The notes under the pieces: generated by a model
What the model saw: only the letters and a program-made list of their open reading frames with translations
What the model was told of the DNA's origin: nothing
Databases searched by the model: none
Program-made: the position numbers and the translations under genes
In this document: positions 24,924-35,639 of the stretch, piece after piece
Numbering within the stretch: position 1 is the first letter of the stretch
Layout of the letters: each line of letters begins with the position of its first letter
NCBI GenBank assembly: GCA_963848415.1
Contig: CAWKDN010000001.1
Span: forward strand, 682,001-746,000
Source of the DNA: CAVQBC01 sp963848415
GTDB taxonomy: Bacteria; Actinomycetota; Thermoleophilia; Solirubrobacterales; Solirubrobacteraceae
Reading direction: 5' to 3'
DNA: 64,000 bases

Positions 24924-26957
24924 ATGAAGAGCGTCCGGTGCGCCGCGGCGGCGGTCGCCATCGCCACTACGGCACTCGCAATGCCGGCCGGCGCATCGGC
25001 GGCCCAGCTGGTCGTGGACGACGACGGGGCCGACTGCCCGAGCGCGGGCTACACCTCGATCGCCGCCGCCGTGACCGCGGCGGCGCCGGGCGACACGGTG
25101 TCGGTCTGCGACGGCGACTATGTGGAGGGCGCGGGCACGCCGGGCTCGACCGCGATCACCATCGACAAGCCGCTGACGCTGCGCGGCGCCGGCGCGGGAC
25201 GCACGTTCGTTCGGCCGGCCGGCGGCCCGGGCGGCCAGATCGCCGCCGCGACCCCGAACCTGCGCGACGCCGCCGGCAACATCATCTCCGTCGTCGGCAC
25301 GACGGCGAGGATCTCCGGCCTGACCGTGGTCGGGGTCGACGTGTTCGTCGAGGCGGGCATCGGCTACGTCGACGCCGACGGCGTGGTCGCGAGCGTGGAG
25401 ATCGCCGACCTCGTGCAGGCGGAGTCGACCCAGGGCGACGGCCGCTACGGCCGCAGCGAGACCGGCGTGGGCTTCGTGGCGACCGGCCCCGACCCCGCGG
25501 CGCTGAACAACGTCACGCTCGAGGACTCGGTCATCGAGGGCCACAACGCCGCCGGCGTGATCGTCGACGCGGCGCAGGCCGACGGCTCGCCACAGCCGCC
25601 GATCCCCTCGCCGCCGAACGGCGTCTTCGCGCTGCTGAACGGCAACCGCATCACCGGCGCCGGCCGCGCGACAGCGGCCACGACGCAGGACGGCGTCCGC
25701 ATCCTCAACGGCGCGACGGCGGTCGCGGTCGAGAACCAGGTCGCCGACAACGTGCGCAGCGGGATCCGCTACGAGAACTCGCGGCCCACGAGCCAGACGC
25801 GCTTCAACCTCAACAACATCCAGGGCAACGGCTTCGGCCTCTTCCACGCGCCGGCGACCGGCAGCGCCGTCTTCCAGGTCGACGCCCGCGTGAACTGGTG
25901 GGGCAGTCCGGCCGGCCCGACGACCGCAGGCGGCCCGCCCGCCGGGGATGCGGTCACCGGCGCGCGCGAGCCCGTGGTCGATCCCAGCACGGGGGTGCTC
26001 TTCGCCCGCACGCCGGCGGTCGACTTCCGTAACCTCCTCACCCGTCCGGCGCCCGTGCCGACGCCGCTGCGCGCGCTCGTCGACGCGGCGCCGACGGTCG
26101 CGCTCACGGCGCCCGCCGGCGGGGCCGCCGTGGCGGTCGGCCAGCCCGTGACGATCACCGCGACGGCGTCCGACGACGTCGGGGTCAAGGCGGTCACCTT
26201 CCGCCGCGGCACCACTGTCCTCGGCGTCGACCCGACCGCGCCCTACACGGCGCCCTACACGCCGGCGGCGGCCGAGGCCGGGACCAATCAGGCGATCACG
26301 GCCACGGCCGAGGACAACCGCGGCCAGACCGCCGCGGCGGCCGTCTCGATTCGGGTGATCGGGCCCGACGACGCACCCGAGGACAGCGCGCCGACGGTGA
26401 CGATCACCGAGCCCGTGGCGGACCCCCGCTCCGCCACCTTCTCCCTGGCCGCGACCGCCACCGACGATCGCGGGATCGCGAAGGTCACCTTCTACCTCGG
26501 CGGCCGCGTGGTCTGCACGGACGTCTCGGCGCCCTACCGCTGCACGGTCGAGGCGACCGGCGACGACGTCGGGCGCACGTCGCTGGTGGCGATCGCGACG
26601 GACTCCGCCGGCCAGACCGCCACCGCCATCCAGCGGCTGCGGATCCCGCGCATCCGGCCCGAGAGCCTGGGCGCGCGGACCCGCCAGGTCGGCGACTCGC
26701 GCACCGTGGTCACCACGGGGCGCCTGCGCCGGCCCGACGGCGTCTCGCGCCGCGATGCCTGCGAGGGCGAGGTCGCGGTGACCTACAAGCGCGACGGCCG
26801 CACGATCGCGGTCGCCGAGACCGAGCTCGAGTCCGACTGCACCTACCGCGTCCGCGAACAGGTGCGCTTCGGGCAGATCCGCGTCCGCGCCCGCTTCTAC
26901 GGCAACGACGTGCTCACGGCCGTGTCCTCCGCGGCCAGGACGGTGCGGGTGCGATGA
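24924..26957 (+). CDS. secreted beta-helix protein with Ig-like repeats
   Basis: A 677-residue exported protein with a signal peptide (M-K-S-V-R-C and an Ala-rich core, cleavage after A-S-A near residue 26). Residues about 30-370 have the right-handed beta-helix pattern (V-D-D-D-G-A-D-C, Y-T-S-I-A-A-A-V, repeated N-x-I/V turns, and W-W-G at about 327), typical of pectin-lyase-like folds. Then two Ig-like units near 390-475 and 490-575 (P-T-V-A-L-T-A-P, A-S-D-D-V-G-V-K-A-V-T-F; A-T-D-D-R-G-I-A-K-V-T-F), and a C-terminal beta-rich region. It is probably a cell-surface or extracellular carbohydrate-binding protein; enzymatic activity cannot be claimed. Confidence 0.78.
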   Translation: MKSVRCAAAAVAIATTALAMPAGASAAQLVVDDDGADCPSAGYTSIAAAVTAAAPGDTVSVCDGDYVEGAGTPGSTAITIDKPLTLRGAGAGRTFVRPAGGPGGQIAAATPNLRDAAGNIISVVGTTARISGLTVVGVDVFVEAGIGYVDADGVVASVEIADLVQAESTQGDGRYGRSETGVGFVATGPDPAALNNVTLEDSVIEGHNAAGVIVDAAQADGSPQPPIPSPPNGVFALLNGNRITGAGRATAATTQDGVRILNGATAVAVENQVADNVRSGIRYENSRPTSQTRFNLNNIQGNGFGLFHAPATGSAVFQVDARVNWWGSPAGPTTAGGPPAGDAVTGAREPVVDPSTGVLFARTPAVDFRNLLTRPAPVPTPLRALVDAAPTVALTAPAGGAAVAVGQPVTITATASDDVGVKAVTFRRGTTVLGVDPTAPYTAPYTPAAAEAGTNQAITATAEDNRGQTAAAAVSIRVIGPDDAPEDSAPTVTITEPVADPRSATFSLAATATDDRGIAKVTFYLGGRVVCTDVSAPYRCTVEATGDDVGRTSLVAIATDSAGQTATAIQRLRIPRIRPESLGARTRQVGDSRTVVTTGRLRRPDGVSRRDACEGEVAVTYKRDGRTIAVAETELESDCTYRVREQVRFGQIRVRARFYGNDVLTAVSSAARTVRVR

Positions 26958-26990
26958 CCCACGAAACGACGAATCCGGCTGGTGTCTGAG

Positions 26991-28931
26991 ATGCGACTGA
27001 AGACCATCCTCGCCGTCGCGACCGCCGGGGCGGCGCTCGCGGCAGTGCCCGTGGCGAGCGCCGTGAGCGGCAGCGGCAGCAGCGACGTGGTCGACGTGGG
27101 CGATCAGGTCGTCGAGCAGGCGCGCGCCAAGCGCGCGCAGGTGCCCGGCGAGCCGACGCGGGCGCCGTTCCCGCTGACCGGCATCGGCGAGAACATGGAG
27201 CTGGTCGCCAACATCCCGATCGACTTCGGCTCGGACATCGAGCTGGCCGGCGACTACGCCTACGTCGGGACCTACGGGACCTGCAGTGGCGCCACCCCGC
27301 CCGGCCCGCCCGCCGCGTCGCAGTGCGTCCCGGGCAGCGGCGGCATCACCGCGATCAACATCGCCAACCCCGAGCAGCCGTTCGTGGCCGGCCTGTTCGA
27401 CTGCGCGGGCGGCCAGAACGACCCGCAGCTCTCGCCCGACGGCAGGTACATGGTGATGGCGATCGAGACCCGCAACAACCACTGCCACCCCGGCGAGGAG
27501 GGCACCGTCGTGCTCTCGCTCGAGGACCCGGCCAACCCGCGCGAGATCGCCTTCCTGCCGATCTTCGACCAGGCGGGCGCCTACGTGGGGTCGCACAACA
27601 ACACGCTGGACTGGCCCTACCTCTACATCGACCAGTACGTCGCCCGCTACAACCGGATCGACATCTTCGACCTGAGCAACCCGGCGGCGCCGGTCAAGCT
27701 CCCGGGCATCCAGTACGGCGCGCCGTCGCGGCCAGAGTTCTCGACCACCTCGCCGCACGACCTGATCGTCGATCACCGGCCCGACGGCAAGGACTACCTC
27801 TACGCATCCTCCGGCAACCAGACCTCCGACGTCATCGACGTCACGAACCCGCGCAACCCGCGGATCGTGCAGCGGCTGGTCGACCCGGCGGTGACCTTCG
27901 CGCACCAGTCCGAGCCCAACCACGACCGCTCGCTGGCGCTGATCACCGACGAGTACCGCGGCGGCGGCGAGTCACGGGCGTGCGGGAAGACCTCGACCGA
28001 CGGCAGCCCGCGCGACCCCGCTCCCACCCCCGGCTCCAACGACCGCAACAACCTCGGGGCGCTCTACCTCTACAAGACGAAGGCCGACGGCACGCTGGAG
28101 AGCACAGCCACCGGCAACCCGGTCGTCGCGGGCACCTACAACCTGCCGCTGCAGAACGGCGGCATCGACCCGAACCTCGGGCAGGGCGCCCAGGGCTGCA
28201 CGATCCACATCTACTGGCAGGCGCCCGACGAGGACCGGATCGTGGTCTCGTGGTACGGCAAGGGCATCCGCGTCGCGGACTTCTCCGACCCCAAGCGGAC
28301 CAGGGAGCTCGGCTGGTACATCCCGACGAGCGCCAACACCTGGTCGGCCAAGCCTCACAACGGCTACATCTTCACCGGCGACATCGAACGCGGCTTCGAC
28401 GTGCTGCGCTACACGGGTGAGGGCGGCGGCCGCTGGCCGTCGACGGCCGGCCCGGCGGAGGTTCAGCGGGCGAGGATCCAGGGTGCCGAGCCGCCGGCGG
28501 GCGCGGCGGCGACCGCGTCCGCGCAGGCGGCGGCCGCCGCGCCGACCGTCAACTCGAACCCCGGGCCGGCGCGGCTGGCCTCGGGCTCGAGCCGACCGGG
28601 CTTCCGGGCAGCGCTCAACCGCGCGCGCGGCCTCGCGGGGACGACGTTCTCGAAGACCGCCGAGCTCGGCGCCGGGGGCAGCGGGCCGGTCGTCCTGACG
28701 GTGCGCAACAGCCGCGGCGGCGTGGTGTCGAAGATGCGCTTCGACGTCCGCGCGGGCCAGCGCAGGCTGCGCATGCGCGCGGCGATCGCCGGCATCGCGG
28801 GGCGCTACCGCTACACGGCCGAACGCGGTGGGAAGCGGCTCGCGGCGGGGGCGTTCGACGTCAAGGGCAAGACCGCGGCGAACTTCCGCCTGAAGGCGGG
28901 GCAGACGCTGGTCTGCAGGATCATCCGCTGA
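26991..28931 (+). CDS. secreted LVIVD-repeat beta-propeller protein
   Basis: A 646-residue exported protein with signal peptide residues 1-23 (M-R-L-K-T-I-L-A-V). The mature part holds LVIVD-type propeller blades: N-I-A-N-P-E-Q-P, H-D-L-I-V-D-H, D-V-I-D-V-T-N-P-R-N-P-R and I-R-V-A-D-F-S-D-P. A flexible Ala-rich linker near 500-520 leads to a C-terminal beta domain of about 120 residues. ATG 26991 is chosen because it begins a good signal peptide; a GTG 9 bases upstream is possible. It follows the beta-helix gene by 33 bases, so they are likely co-expressed surface proteins. Confidence 0.78.
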   Translation: MRLKTILAVATAGAALAAVPVASAVSGSGSSDVVDVGDQVVEQARAKRAQVPGEPTRAPFPLTGIGENMELVANIPIDFGSDIELAGDYAYVGTYGTCSGATPPGPPAASQCVPGSGGITAINIANPEQPFVAGLFDCAGGQNDPQLSPDGRYMVMAIETRNNHCHPGEEGTVVLSLEDPANPREIAFLPIFDQAGAYVGSHNNTLDWPYLYIDQYVARYNRIDIFDLSNPAAPVKLPGIQYGAPSRPEFSTTSPHDLIVDHRPDGKDYLYASSGNQTSDVIDVTNPRNPRIVQRLVDPAVTFAHQSEPNHDRSLALITDEYRGGGESRACGKTSTDGSPRDPAPTPGSNDRNNLGALYLYKTKADGTLESTATGNPVVAGTYNLPLQNGGIDPNLGQGAQGCTIHIYWQAPDEDRIVVSWYGKGIRVADFSDPKRTRELGWYIPTSANTWSAKPHNGYIFTGDIERGFDVLRYTGEGGGRWPSTAGPAEVQRARIQGAEPPAGAAATASAQAAAAAPTVNSNPGPARLASGSSRPGFRAALNRARGLAGTTFSKTAELGAGGSGPVVLTVRNSRGGVVSKMRFDVRAGQRRLRMRAAIAGIAGRYRYTAERGGKRLAAGAFDVKGKTAANFRLKAGQTLVCRIIR

Positions 28932-29078
28932 CGGACCGCCGGCGGCGGGAGCGCTGCGTCCCTCCCGCCGTCGGGCGTCCCAGCGGCCGTGCCGAGCGCG
29001 GCGGAAACCCCGCTGGTAAGGGGAGCACAGCCATACGGGCTGCTTTCGGCGAGCGCCAACACGCCACAAGCGTCGACT

Positions 29079-29117
29079 GATACGAGAAGTTCTCGGATAT
29101 GAGGCAGTTCTCGTATC
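29079..29117. repeat. inverted repeat between convergent genes
   Basis: GATACGAGAA (29079-29088) and TTCTCGTATC (29108-29117) are perfect complements with a 19-base spacer that contains a further GAGAA/TTCTC pair. It lies in the AT-richer part of the 279-base gap 28932-29210 between two convergent secreted-protein genes. It may act as a bidirectional transcription terminator or protein-binding site. The rest of that gap shows no gene. Confidence 0.5.
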
Positions 29118-29194
29118 GCCCGGCGGAGAACGACCCCGGCGGCACCCGCACACCCTTACCAGCAGGTGTTCCGTCACGCATCTGGCACACGCGT

Positions 29195-29214
29195 GTGACG
29201 CCGCGGGGCGTCAC
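29195..29214. terminator. stem-loop at the end of the metzincin gene
   Basis: GTGACGCC and GGCGTCAC form a perfect 8-bp stem with loop GCGG. It overlaps the TGA stop of the minus-strand protease gene. There is no T-run, so it is terminator-like rather than a textbook intrinsic terminator. Confidence 0.45.
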
Positions 29215-32200
29215 CGGCGCGCCACGGCCAGCTCGGCCGACCGCGAACGCCCGCCCGCCCGCAGGCGGACGTCCAGGTCGAGCGCCCGGCGGCCGGGCGC
29301 CAGGCGGACCTGCACCCGGCGCGGCGTCCGCGAGACGTCGACGGCGCTCGCGCGGCGCACGCCCGCGCCCGTGATCCGCAGCTTCGCCGGCACCGAGGAC
29401 TGCACGCGCAGCGTGAGCCGGCGCGCCCCGCGCCGGACGCGCTCCGGCGCCCTCAGCGCCAGCAGCTGTGGCGTGACCGCGGTCACCCGCACGCGCTGCC
29501 GCACGACCGTCTCGCCGCCGCGGCCGTCGCGGACGACGACGCGCAGCGACCGGCTCCCCGGCCGCAGGCCGGTGACCGCCGTCGACGGGCCGCGGGCGAG
29601 CAGCCGCTTGCCGTCGTACCAGCGCACCTGCGCGCGACCCCGGATCGCCTTGCCGCGGTCGTCGCGGGCCGCGATCCGCAGGCCGATCGTCTGGTCGGCG
29701 CGGACGCGCCGGCCGGCGACCGGGGCGAGGATCTCCACCGCAGGCTTGCGCGCCACCGCCCGGAAGCGCGCGGACTCGGCGGCCACCTCGTGGAAGCCGT
29801 CGTTGGCGCGCACCCGCACGCGGGCGCGCCGGCTGCCGGCGAACGCGCCGCTGGGCAGCGACGCCCGGCCGTTGTCCGGGCCGAGGTGGATCGAGCTCCC
29901 AGCTGCGGCCGCCGTCGATCGAGTAGTCGACCTTCACCAGCAGCTCGTCGCCGTCGCGGTCGGTGGCCCGCCAGCGCACCGTCGTCTCGCGCGAGCGCCC
30001 GACCACCCGGCCCCGCCGTGGCGAGAGCACCTTGACCACCGGGCGGTTCGCGCTCGCGGCCCTCCGAGCGACCGGCTGCCCGTCGCGCAGCAGCTCGAGC
30101 GAGGCCACGCCGGCGGCCGGGACATCGGCTTCGCCGAACAGGTCCCCCGCCCCCTCCTCGGAGGTGTCGGAGATCTTCATCGGGACCCGAGCACGCTCGG
30201 CGCCGGCGGCGTCGCGCGCGACGAGCACGAGCGGCGAAGACGCCGGCGGCCGTGCGGCGGGCCGGCCGCTACGCGGCTTGACGCTCTGGATCTCCGCGCG
30301 CGCGTCGGTGACCGACGCCCGCACCCGCAGCAGGTTGGCGGCCTGCGCGGCGCCCGCTCGCGGCGCGCCACCGATCCTCACCGGCGCCGCCAGGCTCGCG
30401 CCCTTGACCACGTTCGTGCGCCCGAGCGTGTCGGCGATCTTGCGCAGCAGGGTGAAGTTCTTCTCCCACCCGAGCACGCTCGTCCACGGATTCGGGTCGC
30501 AGTAGCTCATGTAGTCGTGGAGCACGTCCGGAGCACCCTTGGCGACTGCGCCGCGCGACTTCGCGGCGATCGGCCGCATGGGCCACTCCCGTAGGTCGAG
30601 CCCGACGCCCTCGATGGTCCCGCGGCCGTCGAGCGTGTGCGTCTCGCCGTTCTGGCCGTCCGAGTTGCCGCCGCAGATGAGATCGGCGTGCTTGCGGCCG
30701 AGGCCGTGGGAGACCTCGTGCAGGCCGGTCACCGGGTTGGCGTAGGAGGTCACGGCGATGGGCTGGTCGCCGTCCCAGATCGCGCCGGCGAAGTCGAGCT
30801 TGCGATAGGTCTCGGGGTAGATGCTGGGGCCGACCCGCGCCAGCTTGCCGGTGCTGGAGCCGCTGCCGCCCGCGACCTGCGGCCCGTAGACGCCGACGAT
30901 CGAGTCCGCGCAGAAGTCGGCCCACGCGCAGCCGGGATACTCGTCGGCGTAGTCGGCCAGGCGGTTCTTGGCCGTCGAGCGCTGGAACTTGTCACGTGGC
31001 TTGCCCGCGGGCAGGAACGTGTCGACGTTCTTGATGTCCGTGATGTCGATCGTCGCGTAGTAGCTCGAGCGGTTGTAGTCCAGCCCGCCCTCCTGCAGCG
31101 GCAGCAACTGCTCGGTCAGGTCGAAGGCCTCATCGGGGTCCGGCGACAGGCGCGCCCGCGCGTCGGACGACTTCCCGTCGTACGACCAGTCCGACACGTC
31201 CTCGCCCGAGTACCACAGCCGCGCGTTAGCCATCTTGACGAAGCCCGTCGGGATGAACGGGATCTTCGCGAGCGCCATCCCGTTGTTCTCCTCGCAGCCC
31301 TGCGTCTCGCACTCCGCCGGTCCGCCGAGGAAGCTCAGCGGGCCGATCAGGGAGGCGCGCAGGCTGACCTCGCCGGTCGTCCACTCGGGCGGCAGGATGA
31401 AGTCGAAGCTCTCGCCGGCCAGCGTGCGCTGGGCCCACGTCACCCACGGGAAGTCCGTGAAGATCGAGCGCACGAGCTTGTGTGGGCTCGACAGGAGCGG
31501 TCCGCCGGCGAGCTGCTTGCCGCCCCGGAACGCCCGCAGGGCGGCGGTCACGCCGTCGACGCTGTCGCCCGCCTTGACGTTGGCGTAGACCCGCACCGCG
31601 GTCTGCTTGTTGGCGGCGAGCCGCACGCCGCGATACGCCACGGTGCGCTCGAGGTCGGACGGCGGGAACGGCAGCGAGGGCTCCTTGAGGCAGTCGATCG
31701 GCTGCGTGCACGGGGTCAGCTGATCCTGGATGCCCTGGGTCACCTCGATTCCGGTGATCCGCAGGTCGTAGCGCCCGTGCACGTCGAGCTTGAAGCTCAC
31801 CTGGCGCGGGGCGCTGCCCGCGCCCGCGCTCGGCGTGCCAGTGATCGTCACGGCCTTGGCGTTGGTGATCGGCGCGTTCTTGGTCGCCGTGAGGCGGATC
31901 CGCGGCGCGGCCGACACCGTGGACTGGCCGTCCGGGAAGGACGCCGTCACGCCGCTCGGCAGGCCGCTGACCGCGTAGGAGATCGGCCCGTTGGACTGAT
32001 TCACGCGCGTCACGCCGAGCCCGATGTCGAGGCTCTTGCCGGTCACGACCGAGAGCTCGAGGTCCGACGGGCTCACGCGCACGAGCCCGAAGTCCGGCGG
32101 CGGCAGCGGCGGCGGCGGACCGCCGCCACCGGGGCCCGCCAGGTCGTCGAAGGTCAGGTCGTCGAAGCGGTGCTGGACGCAGCCGTTGTCCCCGCCGATG

Positions 32201-32706
32201 CGGATGTAGACGATCTGCGGCCCGTTCGTGGTCACCTCGAGCGGCGCGAGCCCGCCACCGGCCGGCGAGGCGGCGCTGGCCGAGTCCACCAGCACGTCAC
32301 CCGACGCGTCGTAGGCGCGCAGGCGCACGGTGCCGGTTCCGAAGCCGATGCGGGCGTAGACGCGCACGCGGTCGCGGGCGAACGCGAAGCGCGCCCACGT
32401 CGAGGTCTCCTCGGCCTCGCACAGCTCCCCGCCGCCGAGCTCGCGCACGACCTTCGGCGCCGAGCGCGACTCGCCCGCTCCCACCGTGACCACGCGCGGG
32501 TCGCCGGAGAGCTCGACGCCCGGCGGCGCCGCGCCGAAGGCCGGCCCCTTGCCCGGGTCCTGCGGCAGCGGGTACTGGTCGCCGAGCACCGTGTTGTCGG
32601 GCAGCTCGTCGAAGCCGAGCACGCGGTCGGCAGCGCCGGCCGGCGCGGCCGCGAGGAGCAGGAAGGCGGCGGCCAGGCCGCAGGCCGCAAGGCGGATCAG
32701 TCGCAT
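29211..32706 (-). pseudogene. secreted metzincin metalloprotease, frameshifted near the C-terminus
   Basis: About 1160 residues when read across a one-base shift near 29893. Signal peptide residues 1-26 (M-R-L-I-R-L-A-A-C-G). A beta-rich lectin-like region precedes the protease domain, which has the full metzincin zinc motif H-E-V-S-H-G-L-G-R-K-H and a Met-turn D-Y-M-S-Y. The frameshift comes after S-I-D-G-G-R-S-W-E-L, and the next frame continues with two Ig-like or cadherin-like domains to 29211. The protease part is intact, so a truncated but active enzyme is possible; alternatively the base error is technical. It is the largest gene in the window. Confidence 0.8.
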
Positions 32707-32792
32707 GGGCGCCAATCCTCCGTCGCGCGCGGCTTCCGCGCCACGTGGGACGACCGTAGACTTTCGCGCGGCCGACCGAAGGAATTGACCGG

Positions 32793-35606
32793 ATGAGGAC
32801 AGCGGGCACGCTGCACGAGCGCGACTCGGAGCTGGCGTGGCTCTCGGAGCAGATCGACGGCGCCCTCGCCGGAGGGGGCGCCGCCACGGCCATCGAGGGC
32901 GAGGCCGGGATCGGCAAGTCGGCGCTGCTCGAGGTCGCCGCGCGCCGCGCGCAGGACGCCGGCCTGCGCGTCCTGCGTGCCCGCGGCGCCGAGCTCGAGC
33001 GGGACTTCCCCTACGGCGTCGCCCGCCAGCTCTTCGAGCCGGTGCTGCTCGCCGCGAGCCCGCCGGAGCGCGAGCGGCTCACGGCCGGCCCGGCCGGGCT
33101 CGCCGGCGAGGCGCTCACCCTCAGCGAGCCCGCCGGCCCGGTCGCCGGCGACCGCGGGCCGGCCGTCGCCCACGGGCTCTACTGGCTGGCGGCGAACCTC
33201 GCGGCCGAGCAGCCCGTGATGCTCGCGCTCGACGACGCCCACTGGGCGGACGCGGCCTCGCTGCGCTCCATCGCCTACCTCGCCCGGCGCGTGGAGGGCA
33301 TGCCGTTGCTGATGGTCTGGACGCTGCGTCCGCCCGAGGGCGCGCCGGACGAGGCCCGGCCGCCAGAGCCCGACACGGTGCTGCAGCCCGCGCCGCTCAG
33401 CGAGGCGGCCGCCGGCGCCGTCGTCGGCGAGCAGCTCGGCGAGCAGCGCTCCGGCGCCTTCGTGCGCGCCTGCCACACCGCGACCGGCGGCAACCCGTTC
33501 CTGCTGCACGAGCTGCTGCGTGCGGTCGGTGAGCAGGAGGGAGCGGGCCAGGAGCAGCTCCCGTCCGTCGCGCCGGCGACGATCCGGCGGGCCACCGCGG
33601 CGCGCCTGAGACGGCTCGGCCTCGACGAGGAGCGGCTCGCGACGAGCGTCGCGGTGCTCGGCGGGCGCGCCCGGCACCGGCACGCCGCCGCGCTCGCCGG
33701 GCTCGCCCCCGACGCGGCGACCGACGCCGCCGATCGCCTGGCCGGCGCGGAGATCCTGCGCGACGGGCGACCGCTGGACTTCGTGCACCCGATCGTGCTC
33801 GCCGCGGTCCGCGAGGCGCTCGCCCCCGGGCGCCGGGCCCAGCTGCACCGCAGCGCGGCCGAGATCCTGGCCGCCGACGACGCCGAGCCCGAGGTGATCG
33901 CGACCCACCTGCTGGCCACCGAGCCCGGCGGCGACGCGTGGACCGTCGAGCGCCTGCGCGCGGCCGCGGGGCTCGCGCTCGCCCGCGGCGTGCCGGAGCT
34001 CGCGAGCGCCTACCTCGAGCGCGCGCTGGCCGAGTCCCCGCTCGCGCCGACGCGGTCGGCGGTGCTGCAGGAGGCGGGCGTGGCCGCCTTCCTGGCCGGC
34101 CGCCCCGGCCCCGCCGTCGAGCGGCTGCGCAGCGCCTTCGACACGGCGCCCGACCTCGTCGCACAGGCCGCCGCCGCGCCGCTGCTCGGCGTCGCGCTCA
34201 CCGCCGTGAACCGCTCGGAGGAGGCCGTCGCCGTGCTCGGCCGGGTGATCCCGCAGGTGGCCCGCCGCGACCCGGAGACCGCGATGCGCATGGACGCCGA
34301 CCTGATCGGCTGCGCGCAGATCGAGCTCGCGACAGCCGGCGCCGCCCGCGAGCGCCTCGCCCTCTACGACCCGCGGCTTCCCGGCGAGACGGCCGGCGAG
34401 CGCCTGATCCTCTCCGGCTTCGCCATGCAGACGATGCTCGCGGGCGACTCCGCGGACCGCGCCGCCGAGCTGGCCGAGCGCGCGCTCGGCGGTGGGCGCC
34501 TGCTCGTCGAGCAGCGCCCCGACGCGCACGCCTTCTACCAGGCGACGATCACCCTCACGTCCGCCGACCGGCTCGAGCAGGCCGGTGAGATGCTCGAGCT
34601 CGCGATCGCCGACGCGCGGGCGCGCGGCTCGGCGCTGGGCTTCGCGATCGCCTCGGCCTGCCGCTCGCACGTCCTGCTGCGCCAGGGGCAGGTCACGCGG
34701 GCCGAGGCCGAGGGCGTGGCGGCGTTCGAGGCGATCGACCCCGACGGCTGGCCCGGGCCCTTGCCGATGCTGGTCGCCTACCTGCTCGACGCCCTGCTCG
34801 AGCGGGGCACGCCCGCCGCGCGTGAGGCGTTGCTGGCCACGGGCGGCCTCCATGGGTCGCCGCCGCCGGTGACGCTCGCCAACCCGCTGCTGCACAGCCG
34901 CGGCCACCACCGGCTCTCGATAGGCGACCCGGCGGGCGCGCTGGCCGACTTCCGCGACCTGCGCCGGCGCGACGCGCAGTGGGGGATGGACAACCCGGGG
35001 CCGTGGCCGACGCTCGGCTCGACGGCGCTCGCGCTCACCGCACTCGGGCAGCGCGAGAAGGCGCTCGCGCTCACGCACGAGGAGCTCGAGCGGGCGCGCC
35101 GGTGGGGCGCTCCCGGGGCGCTGGCGTTCGCGCTGCGGGCCGCGGGCGTCGCGGAGGGCGGCGACGAGGGCATCGACCGCTTCCGTGCCGCCGTCGCGGT
35201 CACCGAGGCCTCGCCCGCCCGCTACGAGCAGGCCCGCTCGCTGCTCGCCCTGGGCGCCGCGCTGCGGCGCGCGGGTCACCGGCGCGACGCCCGCCAGCCT
35301 CTGCGCGAGGCGCTCGACCTCGCCCACCGCGGCGGCGCCGCGGCGCTCGCCCGCACCGCCCGCGAAGAGCTCGTCGCAGCCGGCGCCCGCCCGCGCCGCC
35401 CGGCCCTCACGGGACGCGACGCGCTGACCGCGCGCGAGCGCCGCGTGGCCGAGATCGCCGCCGAGGGACTCTCCAACCGCGAGATCGCCCAAGCCCTGTT
35501 CGTGACGGTCCGGACGGTCGAGATGCACCTCACCAGCGCCTACCAGAAGCTCGGGATCAGCTCGCGGGGCGAGCTGCGGACCGACCTCGAGACGCCGCAG
35601 ACTTAA
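32793..35606 (+). CDS. LAL-type LuxR-family ATP-binding transcriptional regulator
   Basis: A 937-residue regulator: AAA-type ATPase at the N-terminus with Walker A E-G-E-A-G-I-G-K-S-A-L-L (about 37-48) and Walker B L-A-L-D-D-A-H-W-A-D (about 143-152), a long helical TPR-like middle, and a LuxR helix-turn-helix at about 872-930 (L-T-A-R-E-R-R-V-A, S-N-R-E-I-A, V-R-T-V-E-M-H-L). Large ATP-binding regulators of this type often activate catabolic operons on ligand binding. It is immediately upstream of the FGGY kinase operon on the same strand and divergent from the protease gene, so it may control either. Confidence 0.92.
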   Translation: MRTAGTLHERDSELAWLSEQIDGALAGGGAATAIEGEAGIGKSALLEVAARRAQDAGLRVLRARGAELERDFPYGVARQLFEPVLLAASPPERERLTAGPAGLAGEALTLSEPAGPVAGDRGPAVAHGLYWLAANLAAEQPVMLALDDAHWADAASLRSIAYLARRVEGMPLLMVWTLRPPEGAPDEARPPEPDTVLQPAPLSEAAAGAVVGEQLGEQRSGAFVRACHTATGGNPFLLHELLRAVGEQEGAGQEQLPSVAPATIRRATAARLRRLGLDEERLATSVAVLGGRARHRHAAALAGLAPDAATDAADRLAGAEILRDGRPLDFVHPIVLAAVREALAPGRRAQLHRSAAEILAADDAEPEVIATHLLATEPGGDAWTVERLRAAAGLALARGVPELASAYLERALAESPLAPTRSAVLQEAGVAAFLAGRPGPAVERLRSAFDTAPDLVAQAAAAPLLGVALTAVNRSEEAVAVLGRVIPQVARRDPETAMRMDADLIGCAQIELATAGAARERLALYDPRLPGETAGERLILSGFAMQTMLAGDSADRAAELAERALGGGRLLVEQRPDAHAFYQATITLTSADRLEQAGEMLELAIADARARGSALGFAIASACRSHVLLRQGQVTRAEAEGVAAFEAIDPDGWPGPLPMLVAYLLDALLERGTPAAREALLATGGLHGSPPPVTLANPLLHSRGHHRLSIGDPAGALADFRDLRRRDAQWGMDNPGPWPTLGSTALALTALGQREKALALTHEELERARRWGAPGALAFALRAAGVAEGGDEGIDRFRAAVAVTEASPARYEQARSLLALGAALRRAGHRRDARQPLREALDLAHRGGAAALARTAREELVAAGARPRRPALTGRDALTARERRVAEIAAEGLSNREIAQALFVTVRTVEMHLTSAYQKLGISSRGELRTDLETPQT

Positions 35607-35612
35607 CGTTGC

Positions 35613-35624
35613 AAAGGCGCCTTT
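35613..35624. promoter_or_regulatory. 12-bp perfect palindrome upstream of the kinase operon
   Basis: AAAGGCGCCTTT is a perfect palindrome lying 15 bases upstream of the -35 box of the kinase promoter and just after the stop of the LAL gene. The position suits an activator-binding site. It is too short to serve as a convincing terminator. Confidence 0.45.
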
Positions 35625-35639
35625 ATCTCATGCACGATG

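Noticed and set aside
24846..27923. 1025-codon minus-strand open frame opposite the secreted proteins
   Set aside because: It is antisense to two proteins with convincing signal peptides and folds, and has no domain.
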